From the NCBI RefSeq assembly GCF_024347195.1, contig NZ_AP025281.1:186001-250000 (forward strand): a stretch of 64,000 bases of DNA, read 5' to 3'. The notes beneath the pieces were generated by a model. It saw nothing but the letters and a program-made list of their open reading frames with translations, did no database searches and was not told the origin of the DNA. Below are positions 42,199 to 50,742 of this stretch, piece by piece (positions within the stretch are counted from its first letter, which is position 1; the number at the start of each line of letters is the position of its first letter). The translations under genes were made by a program, and so were the position numbers. Origin of the DNA: Aliamphritea hakodatensis (GTDB lineage: Bacteria; Pseudomonadota; Gammaproteobacteria; Pseudomonadales; Balneatricaceae).

Positions 42199-45100
42199 GT
42201 GGCGAAAAAATCCCGCCCGTTGTGGCCGTTTATTCTGGTAACTGTACTGATCGGCGTCTGTCTTTTCGGCGGGGCGTACCTGTTGCAGTTCTGGACCTTT
42301 GCAAACCCTGTTGAAATGACGGTAAGCGGGCTGACAGCCCTGCTGCTGGCGGCGATGGCCGGCGGTTTAAGCTGGAAGTTCTGGGGTAAAGCCGAGGCCC
42401 CTGAAGAAGATGCCGGGCAGCGCCAGCGCGAAGATAAACGTAATTACCTGCAGCAACAGGTTCATCTGCACCTGCAGGCCTGCTGGCAGCATGTGCGGCA
42501 GTTGCGGGGCTCGCCCTATACGTTACCCTGGTATTTCATGCTTAACCGGGAGCCGGGTGATGCTGAGCTGTTACAGCACATGGGCTTTGACAAAATTAAG
42601 CTGGAATCAAGCACCCAGCCGCTGCCGGTGGCTTTCTGGCTGAATGAAAATGCCATTCTGATCGAGCTGCACTGTGATGCGGATGCTGACAGTGTGGCGT
42701 TTTGTCAGCAGCTGCTGGTTAAGCATCTGGCCAAACAGCGGCCCCGGCAGGGTGCAAACGGCATTCTGCTGAGTGTGCCGGTTCAGGATGTGATGAACCG
42801 CAGCAGCGACCAGCTGGAAGCACTGGCAAAACAGCAGCGGGGTTTTATTAAAACCCTGAATCAGGCCTTTGGTGTCAGCCTGCCGGTGTATTCCCTGTTT
42901 ACAGAAGTCTCGGCGGTCAGCGATTTTTGTCAGTTCTTCGCCAGTTTTGATGAACAACAGCTGGAGCAGCCTTTCGGGGCAATGCTGCCGGCGGACAAAC
43001 GGGGTTTTGATCCCCAGTGGTTTGACACATCATTTGATGCCTTGCAGGCACAGTTATCCCTTAACAGTACCCCGGCGCTGAGTGCTCAGCTGGCGGAGTC
43101 TTACCGCAGTGCTGTGATTGCCGGGCCTCACCAGTTCGGCTTGCTGAAGGCGGATCTGGCCAGCTATTTCCGCCAGTTATTCCTGGATAATCAGTATCAG
43201 ACTGCCGCGTTACAATTCCGGGGGTATTTCTTTGTGAATGCCCACGGTGAAGGTTTGCCGACCGACCGCCTCACCATGCACCTGGCTTCCCGTCTGGGCT
43301 ACAGCAGCCTGCTGCCGGCGGGCAGTGATATGGTGCCTCATCAGTTATTTGCCCGGCAGTTAATGCCGCAGAGCATTCTGCCTGAAAAGGCGCTGGTGGG
43401 GGTTAACCGTTATAAGGAAAGCAGTTACAGCCTGCTGAAACTGGTGTTCTCGGTGGGGCTGCTGACGGTGCTGGGTGCCTGTTTGTGGCTGTTTAAGGCC
43501 AATTACGATTACTACACGTCGATGGAACAGGAAGCGGCGCAGCAGTTAACGGTTTATAAACGGCAACTGATCAACAATAAAGATCAGAGTGATGAGCTGG
43601 CGGTGCCGATCACCAACCTGACCGAACTGCGCAAAATCCGGGCTATTTTCCACCGGCCGGAACCCTGGTATGCCCTGCCGTTCCTGCCAAATCCGAGCAT
43701 TAAGAAGGCGGTGGACGGTGCCTATGATGATGCCCTTAAAGGGCAGCTGTTAATCGAACTGAGGGATTACCTGCTGCGGGATCTGTACGTCTATAACCGT
43801 CTGGATGACAAGGTTAAAACCCTTGAGCTGTATAACCTGCAGAAGCAGCTGTTTAATGCCAGGCGGACGGATGTGAATACCCTGAGCAATTACTACCTGA
43901 ATTCTCTGCAGGAAGAAGGGGTGACGGACAGCCGTCTGATCAACCAGTTTAAGTTGCTGCTGGGGGATCTGTTTGCCCTTAAAGTGGCCCCGCCGGAAGA
44001 CAATCAGGAACTGCTGGAGCTGGTGGATCAGTCGCTGGCGACTCAGGATCTGGGGGATCTGCTGTATACCCAGTTGCTGCAGCAGCCACACCTTAGTCAG
44101 AAGCTGAATCTGCTGGATAAGCTGGGGCAAAACTACGATGACGTGTTCACCTTTAAGGATGACAGTGTCTACAGCGTGCCTTATATGTTCACCCGTGAAG
44201 GCTTTCTGGAAATCATGGGCAACTCCGGTTTTGAGTTTGCCAATGACTGGGTGGCTGATTATAAGGATGTGGTTGGCGATATCAGCGGCAATCAGGACTT
44301 CAGCCAGATAAACCGCAAGTTGCGTCTGCGTTACACCCGGGATTATGTAGAACACTGGCAGCGCTTTGCCAGCGCCCTTGAGTGGCAGCCCACCACCGGC
44401 TGGAGCGAAATCAGCCAGCAACTGATATCCGCCACTGACCCGGCCAGCTCACCCTTACTCAGGGTTTATGAATTATTGGATTATCACACCAGTCTGGAAG
44501 CGGCCGTCGAGGGAGTGTTGAAGGTTCAGGCAGCGAAAGCGAAGCCGGCGGAGGCTGGCACAGATGAGCCTGCAGAGAATCCGTTAGCGCCTGCCGATTT
44601 ACAGACCCCGGCCAGACATCTGGGCATTACCCAGGCGGCGGAAACCATTGCCCGGCCTTTTGCACCGTATAAGCGTCTGATTCAGCCGGATGACAAAGGA
44701 GTCAGCCCGCTGGGGTTTGCCACACAGCATATGACCGCCACGCTGGAGTGGTTGCAGCAGGGTGTGCAGAGCAAGCAGCGTGGCAATAAGTTCCTTGGTC
44801 AGCTAAACGCTGAGGTGAACAACCCGCTGCAGCGTCAGTTGGATATTGCGGTTAAATACAACGGTGTGGTGCGGGATATGCTGGAGCATACCGCCCGGCA
44901 GTTAAATGATCTGGCGATGCTGGACGTGCAGGGATACCTGCAGCAGCGCTGGCAGGCGGAGGTGCTGAACGACTATCTGCAGAGTGTTGCGCCTTATTAC
45001 CCGGTGAATCCGTTATCCGAACAGGATATTCCACTGGCAACCTTTAAAGAATTCTTTGCCGCGGATGGCCGGATCAGCGATTTCGCCAAACGCTACGAGC

Positions 45101-45633
45101 CGTATTTCACCGATAAAGAAAATATCTATCCGGGCTTGCCCAGCTTTTTGCAGGATCAGGATATCACCATTAACCGCCAGTTCTGGCTGATGCTTGGCCG
45201 TCTGAAACAGGTGCAGGCCGTGATGTTTAATAACGGTTTGCCGGGTTTCAGTTTCTCTGTGCGTATTGATGCCATGAGCAGCGGTGTGACCGAGTTTAAC
45301 CTGCGCAGTGATAAGCCGCTGTATACCTACCGTAACGGTCCGGCACTGTGGGCGAAGATGAACTGGCCGGTGTCGGAAAACAGCAGCCGTACGCTGAGCC
45401 TGCAACTGAAAAGCGGCACTAAAGTGCTCAGCGAAGCCAGCTTTCCAGGCATCTGGAGCTGGTTCCGCATGGTGGATCAGTTACAGGGTGAATCATTACC
45501 GGATGGCAGCACTAACAGCCTGAGCTGGCAGGAAGGGCCGGAGTCTGCCAGTCTGCTGGCCCGGACGGAAAGTGGTGAAAACCCGCTCTATGTCGGTTTC
45601 TTTGATCAGCTGCAACTGCCGGAACGGCTGTAG
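42199..45633 (+). CDS. tssM: T6SS membrane protein TssM with eroded Walker motifs
   Basis: The 1,144-residue protein has two N-terminal helices (about 8-31 and 37-56), a cytoplasmic region, a third helix near 415-435 and a large periplasmic part ending in the IcmF C-terminal domain. The position of the usual P-loop follows YTLPWYFML, but reads NREPGDAE at 116-123 instead of GPPGxGKT. The Walker B area reads NAILIELHCD at 151-160 rather than L-I-D-T-A-G. So ATP/GTP binding seems lost. TssM ATPase activity is reported as needed in some species and dispensable in others. Start is a GTG at 42199. It is followed closely by the kinase gene. Confidence 0.92.
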   Translation: MAKKSRPLWPFILVTVLIGVCLFGGAYLLQFWTFANPVEMTVSGLTALLLAAMAGGLSWKFWGKAEAPEEDAGQRQREDKRNYLQQQVHLHLQACWQHVRQLRGSPYTLPWYFMLNREPGDAELLQHMGFDKIKLESSTQPLPVAFWLNENAILIELHCDADADSVAFCQQLLVKHLAKQRPRQGANGILLSVPVQDVMNRSSDQLEALAKQQRGFIKTLNQAFGVSLPVYSLFTEVSAVSDFCQFFASFDEQQLEQPFGAMLPADKRGFDPQWFDTSFDALQAQLSLNSTPALSAQLAESYRSAVIAGPHQFGLLKADLASYFRQLFLDNQYQTAALQFRGYFFVNAHGEGLPTDRLTMHLASRLGYSSLLPAGSDMVPHQLFARQLMPQSILPEKALVGVNRYKESSYSLLKLVFSVGLLTVLGACLWLFKANYDYYTSMEQEAAQQLTVYKRQLINNKDQSDELAVPITNLTELRKIRAIFHRPEPWYALPFLPNPSIKKAVDGAYDDALKGQLLIELRDYLLRDLYVYNRLDDKVKTLELYNLQKQLFNARRTDVNTLSNYYLNSLQEEGVTDSRLINQFKLLLGDLFALKVAPPEDNQELLELVDQSLATQDLGDLLYTQLLQQPHLSQKLNLLDKLGQNYDDVFTFKDDSVYSVPYMFTREGFLEIMGNSGFEFANDWVADYKDVVGDISGNQDFSQINRKLRLRYTRDYVEHWQRFASALEWQPTTGWSEISQQLISATDPASSPLLRVYELLDYHTSLEAAVEGVLKVQAAKAKPAEAGTDEPAENPLAPADLQTPARHLGITQAAETIARPFAPYKRLIQPDDKGVSPLGFATQHMTATLEWLQQGVQSKQRGNKFLGQLNAEVNNPLQRQLDIAVKYNGVVRDMLEHTARQLNDLAMLDVQGYLQQRWQAEVLNDYLQSVAPYYPVNPLSEQDIPLATFKEFFAADGRISDFAKRYEPYFTDKENIYPGLPSFLQDQDITINRQFWLMLGRLKQVQAVMFNNGLPGFSFSVRIDAMSSGVTEFNLRSDKPLYTYRNGPALWAKMNWPVSENSSRTLSLQLKSGTKVLSEASFPGIWSWFRMVDQLQGESLPDGSTNSLSWQEGPESASLLARTESGENPLYVGFFDQLQLPERL

Positions 45634-45636
45634 GCC

Positions 45637-46371
45637 TTGATCACAGAAATACTTACTCAGTTGGGATACCGGGCGTCTGATGCCCGGCAGCTGAGTCAGC
45701 GGGTGTGGCTGGCCTGGCATACAGAGACCCGTTGCTGGCACTGCCTGAAATTCGCCCAGAGCGCCGAACACCGTTATGGTATCCGTCGCGAAGCCCACTG
45801 GCTGCAGCGCTTACACAGCGCGGCTTATAGTCGTCGCTGTGCGGAGTATCTGGGGCATTATCAGCTTGGGGGATATGAGGTACTGATTACATCCCGGGTA
45901 AATGCTCAGCCTTTATCTGAAATGTTGCGCCAGGATATTGAATTTCATCCTGAATTCAGAAATAAACTGTACCTTTCACTGCAACAGCTTCACCGGCTGG
46001 GTATCTGCCATGGCGATGTAAAACCGGCCAATATTCTGGTCCTTGATGATGAACCTGTACTGGTGGATTTTGCCAGTGCAGCTGAACCGGGAATTGCGGT
46101 TGCTGATTTGCCTTACCGCAGTTTCAGCCCGTCTTACAGCCTGCCGGCTTTACAGCGGGGAGAAGGGGCGGTGGATATTCTGCATGACTGGTACGGATTT
46201 ATGGTAATACTCAGTTTGGTTAATAACCGTACACTTCTGCAGCCGGAATGGTCAGACTCAGAGACGGTGATTAACACGGTGAATATTCTGTTGTCGGACA
46301 ATGATGGTCTGACAACCGCAGCCAGGCAATTTCTGGCACAGCAAATACAGCGCCTGCCTGATTTCAGCTGA
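45637..46371 (+). CDS. minimal Ser/Thr protein kinase of the T6SS locus
   Basis: The 244-residue protein begins at a TTG 3 bases after tssM. It is only a kinase domain: beta-3 Lys in CLKFA (K38), alpha-C Glu in RREAHWL (E52), catalytic loop HGDVKPANIL (H125, D127, K129, N132), and metal-binding Asp in VDFASA (D144), where the DFG glycine is Ala. There is no membrane helix, sensor domain or Gly-rich loop of normal form. PpkA of P. aeruginosa, which phosphorylates Fha, is far larger. With fha in the same operon it is a likely regulator of T6SS firing. The DFA form may still be active or may be a pseudokinase. Confidence 0.8.
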   Translation: MITEILTQLGYRASDARQLSQRVWLAWHTETRCWHCLKFAQSAEHRYGIRREAHWLQRLHSAAYSRRCAEYLGHYQLGGYEVLITSRVNAQPLSEMLRQDIEFHPEFRNKLYLSLQQLHRLGICHGDVKPANILVLDDEPVLVDFASAAEPGIAVADLPYRSFSPSYSLPALQRGEGAVDILHDWYGFMVILSLVNNRTLLQPEWSDSETVINTVNILLSDNDGLTTAARQFLAQQIQRLPDFS

Positions 46372-46455
46372 GACAACAGGCAGAGCAGGGACGATCGGAA
46401 ACAGGGATGAGCAACTGGCTGCCGGAGAGCCCGGCAGAGTACCGAGACAAAGCAT

Positions 46456-47793
46456 ATGAAACTGAAATTCGTTAAACGCAAAATCCAGGACAAGATGTTC
46501 GGCAACACACAGAATACTGCACTGGGTGTGCAGGTTGCTGAAATGGCGGATGCCCGTCTTGGGGCAATGTACATGCTGGCGCACACCGAGATTAAGAAGG
46601 TGCCTTCTTTCTCGCTGGACCCGGTAGGTTCTTTCGTTGTTGATACCACGCCACTGTCTGACCTTAAGACCGGCTGTACCTATCTGCTGAATAAGTCTGA
46701 AAAGGGCCGCAAGGTGGTTGCCAAGGTTTCCGCAGTGGGTGATAAGGTTGCGGCGGTTAAAGGCAAGGTGGATGCCAAGCTGGACGAATTTAAGCAGTAC
46801 ATCATGCGTAAACTGTCTGAGTACTTCGGTGTCATGGTGTCCAAGATTAAAACCGTTTACGGTGAGTCGCTGGTGGGCATAGAATGGATCGCAGAATTTG
46901 GCATGTGGGCGGCGTCCAGTTTTGCCAAAGGTCTGGCGGATCTGATTCCTGGCTGGGGGTATGTGCAGTCATTGGCGGATGGCTATGTGGGTGTGCGCAC
47001 TGCGATTCTTAAGTCCAAGGACTTTATCGAACAGATGTGGAGTGGCTACGGCGTGCAGTTACTGGGCGGTCATCCGTCTATCATTGCCAACGCGCTGGCC
47101 CGGCACTCTGCCAAAGGCATTGCCGGCGGTGTGAAAGATGTGCTGGTTGCCGGGGTCAATATCGGGCTGGAAGCAGCCGGTGATGCTGCCGGCGGTGCCG
47201 GTACCATTGTCAGCGCAGTAACCGGTGTACTGAGCCGGGTTGCGAGCCTGGTTGAATACATTATCCAGCGCTGCCTGATCAATAAAACCCTGAAGAGCGC
47301 CAAGAAAGCCTGGGATAACCGTAACTCACCAGGCTCTGTCGTGAATGATCACAAGCGTTTTTCTGAGTGGTTCCAGCGGGCGGTTGTAACGACGCCGGTG
47401 GTGGCTGCGCTGACCATGGGTTCAGGGTTTGCGGCGCACCCGTATAAATTCCTGCAGCTGATTCAGCCAAATGCCGGATTGGTCGGTTCCTCGGAATATG
47501 CCAAAGGGGTTCATCATATTGAAACCCTGAAGAAACTCTCCAACAAGTATATTCAGGAATATAACGATAATTACAGCGTTGCCTTCCACAGCACTGAAGG
47601 GGTCATTGCCGCACGGCTGAAGGAAATGCAGGAAAACTACAGCATTCTGCATGAGTATGAGTACACCCGGGCACCGTCGTCACCGACAACGCCGCAGTCG
47701 GCGACTTCACCACAGACAACCCCGAATCCGGCACAACAGGTGGCTGCGACCACGGGTACCGGCTCGGCAGGTGCGGCACAGGCTTCTGTATAG
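46456..47793 (+). CDS. unknown protein at the end of the T6SS operon, effector candidate
   Basis: The 445-residue protein has no signal peptide. A basic start (MKLKFVKRKIQDKMFG) is followed by a Lys-rich amphipathic region (KVVAKVSAVGDKVAAVKGKVDAKL). A central part rich in Gly and Ala follows (GIAGGVKDVLVAGVNIGLEAAGDAAGG, AGTIVSAVTGVLSRVASLVEYI) that looks like glycine-zipper helices able to enter membranes. The last 50 residues are low-complexity Thr, Pro, Gln and Ala. It starts 84 bases after the kinase and ends before a terminator, so it closes the T6SS transcript. No family is recognised and no immunity gene follows. A pore-forming effector is one reading; a structural accessory is the other. 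Confidence 0.6.
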   Translation: MKLKFVKRKIQDKMFGNTQNTALGVQVAEMADARLGAMYMLAHTEIKKVPSFSLDPVGSFVVDTTPLSDLKTGCTYLLNKSEKGRKVVAKVSAVGDKVAAVKGKVDAKLDEFKQYIMRKLSEYFGVMVSKIKTVYGESLVGIEWIAEFGMWAASSFAKGLADLIPGWGYVQSLADGYVGVRTAILKSKDFIEQMWSGYGVQLLGGHPSIIANALARHSAKGIAGGVKDVLVAGVNIGLEAAGDAAGGAGTIVSAVTGVLSRVASLVEYIIQRCLINKTLKSAKKAWDNRNSPGSVVNDHKRFSEWFQRAVVTTPVVAALTMGSGFAAHPYKFLQLIQPNAGLVGSSEYAKGVHHIETLKKLSNKYIQEYNDNYSVAFHSTEGVIAARLKEMQENYSILHEYEYTRAPSSPTTPQSATSPQTTPNPAQQVAATTGTGSAGAAQASV

Positions 47794-47825
47794 CCTGATG
47801 GCTTAACAGCAGATGCGTAAACAGG

Positions 47826-47856
47826 AACGGTACTCTTTCGGGAGTGCCGTTTTTTT
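47826..47856 (+). terminator. rho-independent terminator of the T6SS operon
   Basis: AACGGTACTC at 47826-47835 pairs with GAGTGCCGTT at 47842-47851 (one G-U pair), followed by seven Ts. It lies about 33 bases after the stop of the last T6SS gene and marks the end of the cluster. Confidence 0.88.
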
Positions 47857-47975
47857 GTGCGCGGTATATTGCCAAAGTGCAGACGTGCGAAATCACTGCA
47901 AGGGCAGTGTTACATACAAATCAAAATTAAAAGTCTGAACGGAGTGTTCTGAGAAGTGACCAAGTCGGAAAAACT

Positions 47976-48062
47976 TGGTGCAGATGGGGAGACTCGAACT
48001 CCCACGCCCGTGAAGGCACTAGCACCTGAAGCTAGCGTGTCTACCAATTCCACCACATCTGC
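47976..48062 (-). tRNA. tRNA-Leu (CAG), copy 2
   Basis: The minus strand reads GCAGATGTGGTGGAATTGG at the 5' end, an anticodon stem-loop with TTCAGGT (anticodon CAG), a long variable arm (TGCCTTCACGGGC), a T-loop GTTCGAGTC, and an encoded CCA. The 87-base length is right for a class II Leu tRNA. It is identical to the copy at 48172-48258. Confidence 0.96.
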
Positions 48063-48171
48063 GTATCAAGTTGTTACGTTTAAGGGCGTCCCCTTTTCTT
48101 TATGCTCTGTTGTTTAAGACAGTTAATCATAAAGAAGGTTTTCTTTCGCAGCGCCAACACTCAGAAAGTAT

Positions 48172-48258
48172 TGGTGCAGATGGGGAGACTCGAACTCCCA
48201 CGCCCGTGAAGGCACTAGCACCTGAAGCTAGCGTGTCTACCAATTCCACCACATCTGC
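48172..48258 (-). tRNA. tRNA-Leu (CAG), copy 1
   Basis: Sequence identical over all 87 bases to the copy at 47976-48062, including the CAG anticodon and encoded CCA. The two are 109 bases apart and on the same strand, so they are likely cotranscribed and processed from one precursor. Flanking sequences differ, so the duplicate is not recent at the level of surrounding DNA. Confidence 0.96.
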
Positions 48259-48334
48259 TCCGAAAGAGGGGCACATTATATATCCGTTTTTCGGTTTGTG
48301 AAGCCCCTCAATAACTTTTTTTCAAATAAAGTTA

Positions 48335-49342
48335 TTATTTTTTCAGACAAGTCCGAATTTCGCTGCTCAGTGCGTTAAGGAAGTTGAAAATACCGTCGTT
48401 ATCCACAGCTATTTCGCGGCCCAGCGGGTCCAGCATGCCTTTACCGATTGGCAGATCGCCAACAATTGCTCTGACCACCGGTGCTTCGAACTGCGGCTCA
48501 ATAAATACACAGGATGCCTGGCTGCTTTCCAGAGCCGTGCGGATCTGGCTCAGACGCTTAGCGCCGGGCTTGCGGCCCGGATCAACCGTGAAGTAGCCCA
48601 GCTGATTCAGCCCGTAATGTTCAACAAAGCCTGCAAAGGCATCGTGGAACACATAGAAACCCTGGCTCTGCACGTCTTTGAGTTGTGCTGCCAGTGCCGA
48701 GTCGGTCGCCTTCAGACGGGCTTCAAAGCTGTGCAGGCGCTCTTCAAATTCAGCAGACCGCTGAGGATAATCCTGCTGTAAGCGCTGGGTGATCAGCTCT
48801 GCAGCTTCAAGGATACGCTCGGGAGCCATCCACAGGTGCGGATCGTTACCGTGGTCGTGGTGATGCTCGCCTTCAGTTTCAGCATGCTCTTCATGTTCGT
48901 CATGTTCGTCATGTTCCTCATGATCTTCGTGCTTAGCATGTTCTTCGTGTTCATCGTGCCCGTCATGATCGTCGTGCTCGTCATGTTCTTCTTTGCGGGC
49001 CGGCTCTTCTTCAGTCAGCAGCGCCAGATTACGGCCCGGATTGCGCTTCAGCGGTTTGATCAGAAACCGTTCCAGATCAGGGCCCACCCAGATCACCAGA
49101 TCAGCGTCCTGCAGGCGGCGCACATCGGAAGGCTTCATATTATAGTGATGGGGAGAGTTATCAGGTGATACCAGCAGGCCTGTTTCGGCGCTGTCGCCCA
49201 GTAAAGAGGCGGCAATCAGTTGCAGAGGCTTGATACTGGCGACAACTTTTACCGGTTTCTGTGCGGCTGCGGCCATACTGACATTGACGCAAGCCAGTGT
49301 CGCGCAGGACAATACGCACCATTGCAGAATTAACCTAAACAT
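48335..49342 (-). CDS. znuA: zinc ABC transporter periplasmic binding protein
   Basis: The 335-residue protein has a signal peptide (to about residue 27) and the cluster A-I/ZnuA pattern: VVASIKPLQLIAASLLG, VSPDNSPHHYNMKPSD (zinc His), DPHLWMAPERILEA (second His), and YFTVDPGRKPGAKRLSQI. Between them, residues 118-165 form a His/Asp/Glu loop with about 16 histidines, a known ZnuA trait for zinc loading. It is divergent from zur-znuCB across a shared Zur operator. It collects Zn2+ in the periplasm for ZnuBC. Confidence 0.95.
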   Translation of the reverse strand: MFRLILQWCVLSCATLACVNVSMAAAAQKPVKVVASIKPLQLIAASLLGDSAETGLLVSPDNSPHHYNMKPSDVRRLQDADLVIWVGPDLERFLIKPLKRNPGRNLALLTEEEPARKEEHDEHDDHDGHDEHEEHAKHEDHEEHDEHDEHEEHAETEGEHHHDHGNDPHLWMAPERILEAAELITQRLQQDYPQRSAEFEERLHSFEARLKATDSALAAQLKDVQSQGFYVFHDAFAGFVEHYGLNQLGYFTVDPGRKPGAKRLSQIRTALESSQASCVFIEPQFEAPVVRAIVGDLPIGKGMLDPLGREIAVDNDGIFNFLNALSSEIRTCLKK

Positions 49343-49383
49343 AAATTTATTTCCACGGGTGTTGGTTTAAAAAATTTGCGGTA

Positions 49384-49398
49384 TGTTATAGTATAACA
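49384..49398. promoter_or_regulatory. Zur operator
   Basis: TGTTATAGTATAACA is a perfect 7-1-7 palindrome of the Zur-box type (TGTTATA-N-TATAACA). It lies midway between the divergent znuA (ATG 42 bases away) and zur (44 bases away), so zinc-loaded Zur would repress both directions, including its own gene. Confidence 0.85.
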
Positions 49399-49441
49399 AT
49401 GCTGCTGCCAAGCCTGATACAAACATGCCCGGTGAGCCAAA

Positions 49442-49930
49442 ATGACTGATGCAACGATTGCTTATCATCCTGATCATAACCACGATAACTGTGTCAGCCA
49501 TGCGCTGCAGGACGCCCGGCGTATCTGTCAGTCAAAAGGTATTCGCCTGACGGCCATCCGGGAACTGGTGCTGAAACTGATCTGGCAGAGTCATAAACCG
49601 CTGGGGGCCTATGATTTGCTGCCGGCAATCGCTGAAGCGGGTTTTAATTCTGCGCCTCCTACGGTTTACCGGGCGCTGGATTTTCTGCAGGAACAGGGGC
49701 TTGTACACCGGATTGCGTCTCTGAATGCGTTCATCGGCTGTACTAATCCTGAGCATCCGCATCAGGGGTATTTTCTGATCTGTCAGGCGTGTGGCGTGAC
49801 GGTGGAACTGAATTCCGGCAGCATCGAAAAGAGTATTCATAACAGTGCTGAGGAACTGGGCTTTGTTGTGGAACATGAGAGTGTTGAGGTTGTGGGACGT
49901 TGTCCGAACTGTCCGCCAGAGGCGAAATAA
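49442..49930 (+). CDS. zur: zinc uptake regulator Zur (Fur family)
   Basis: The 162-residue protein has a His-rich N terminus (YHPDHNHDNCVSH), the Fur winged-helix part (GIRLTAIRELVLKLIW, PPTVYRALDFLQEQGLVHRI), and paired cysteines CQAC and CPNC for structural zinc. The absence of Fur's typical HHH-x-H pattern and the operon with znuCB point to Zur. Its stop overlaps the znuC start (TAATG). It represses its own operon and znuA through the operator at 49384-49398. Confidence 0.94.
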   Translation: MTDATIAYHPDHNHDNCVSHALQDARRICQSKGIRLTAIRELVLKLIWQSHKPLGAYDLLPAIAEAGFNSAPPTVYRALDFLQEQGLVHRIASLNAFIGCTNPEHPHQGYFLICQACGVTVELNSGSIEKSIHNSAEELGFVVEHESVEVVGRCPNCPPEAK

Positions 49931-50742
49931 TGACTGATGTATTAGTCGATCTGAAACAAATCCATATTAGTTTTGGCTCCGAAAATGTTATCCGGGATGT
50001 TTCCTTCAGCCTGAACCGGGGGGAGATAACGACCCTGATTGGCCCGAACGGAGCCGGTAAAACCACACTGGTACGTGCGGTTCTGGGGCTGGTGAGGGCT
50101 GATCAGGGGGAGGTTATCCGCCAGACAGGGCTGCGTATTGGCTATATGCCGCAAAAGCTACACATAGATTCTACCTTTCCACTGACGGTGAAACGGTTTC
50201 TGCAAACCGCCCGCTACAGCGATAAAGCCGCTCTGCTTCAGGCGCTGGAAGATGTTAAGGCCGGTGCATTGATTGATAAGTCGGTTCACAGCCTGTCCGG
50301 GGGTGAAATGCAGCGGGTATTGCTGGCCCGGGCACTGTTACAGAAGCCGGAGTTACTGGTGCTCGATGAACCGGCACAGGGGGTGGATATTAACGGTCAG
50401 GTGGAGCTGTATAACCTGATCAGCCGGATCCGTGATCAGCATGGCTGTGCAGTACTGATGATTTCCCACGATTTGCATCTGGTGATGGCGTCAACCGATA
50501 ACGTGATTTGTCTGAACCGGCACGTGTGCTGCTCCGGCCGGCCGGAGCAGGTCAGTAATGATCCGTCGTATATTGAGCTGTTTGGTGTGCCGGGGGCTGA
50601 AAACCTTGCCCTCTACAGCCACCATCATAATCACCGCCATGATGATCACGGTGATGTTGTGGAGACCGGCAGTTGCCAGAATCCTAAATGCACCACTTCT
50701 GAATTTTCGTTAAGCGATAAGGAACATAGTCACAGTGGCTGA
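49930..50742 (+). CDS. znuC: zinc ABC transporter ATP-binding protein
   Basis: The ATG at 49930 overlaps the zur stop and is preferred to an upstream in-frame start inside zur. The 270-residue protein has Walker A GPNGAGKTT, signature LSGGEMQR, Walker B LLVLDEPAQGVD and switch His in ISHDLH. After residue 225 a His-rich tail appears (YSHHHNHRHDDHGD then KEHSHSG), unusual in length and perhaps a zinc buffer. It powers ZnuB. znuB overlaps it by 8 bases. Confidence 0.94.
   Translation: MTDVLVDLKQIHISFGSENVIRDVSFSLNRGEITTLIGPNGAGKTTLVRAVLGLVRADQGEVIRQTGLRIGYMPQKLHIDSTFPLTVKRFLQTARYSDKAALLQALEDVKAGALIDKSVHSLSGGEMQRVLLARALLQKPELLVLDEPAQGVDINGQVELYNLISRIRDQHGCAVLMISHDLHLVMASTDNVICLNRHVCCSGRPEQVSNDPSYIELFGVPGAENLALYSHHHNHRHDDHGDVVETGSCQNPKCTTSEFSLSDKEHSHSG

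Noticed and set aside
23086..47793. T6SS cluster as a recently acquired island
   Set aside because: Base composition and codon choice look like the flanks, and I see no integrase, direct repeats or insertion sequence at either end.
48840..48990. Near-repetitive DNA in znuA as a possible microsatellite
   Set aside because: The repeats encode the His/Asp/Glu zinc loop and vary in codon use, so the protein function explains them.
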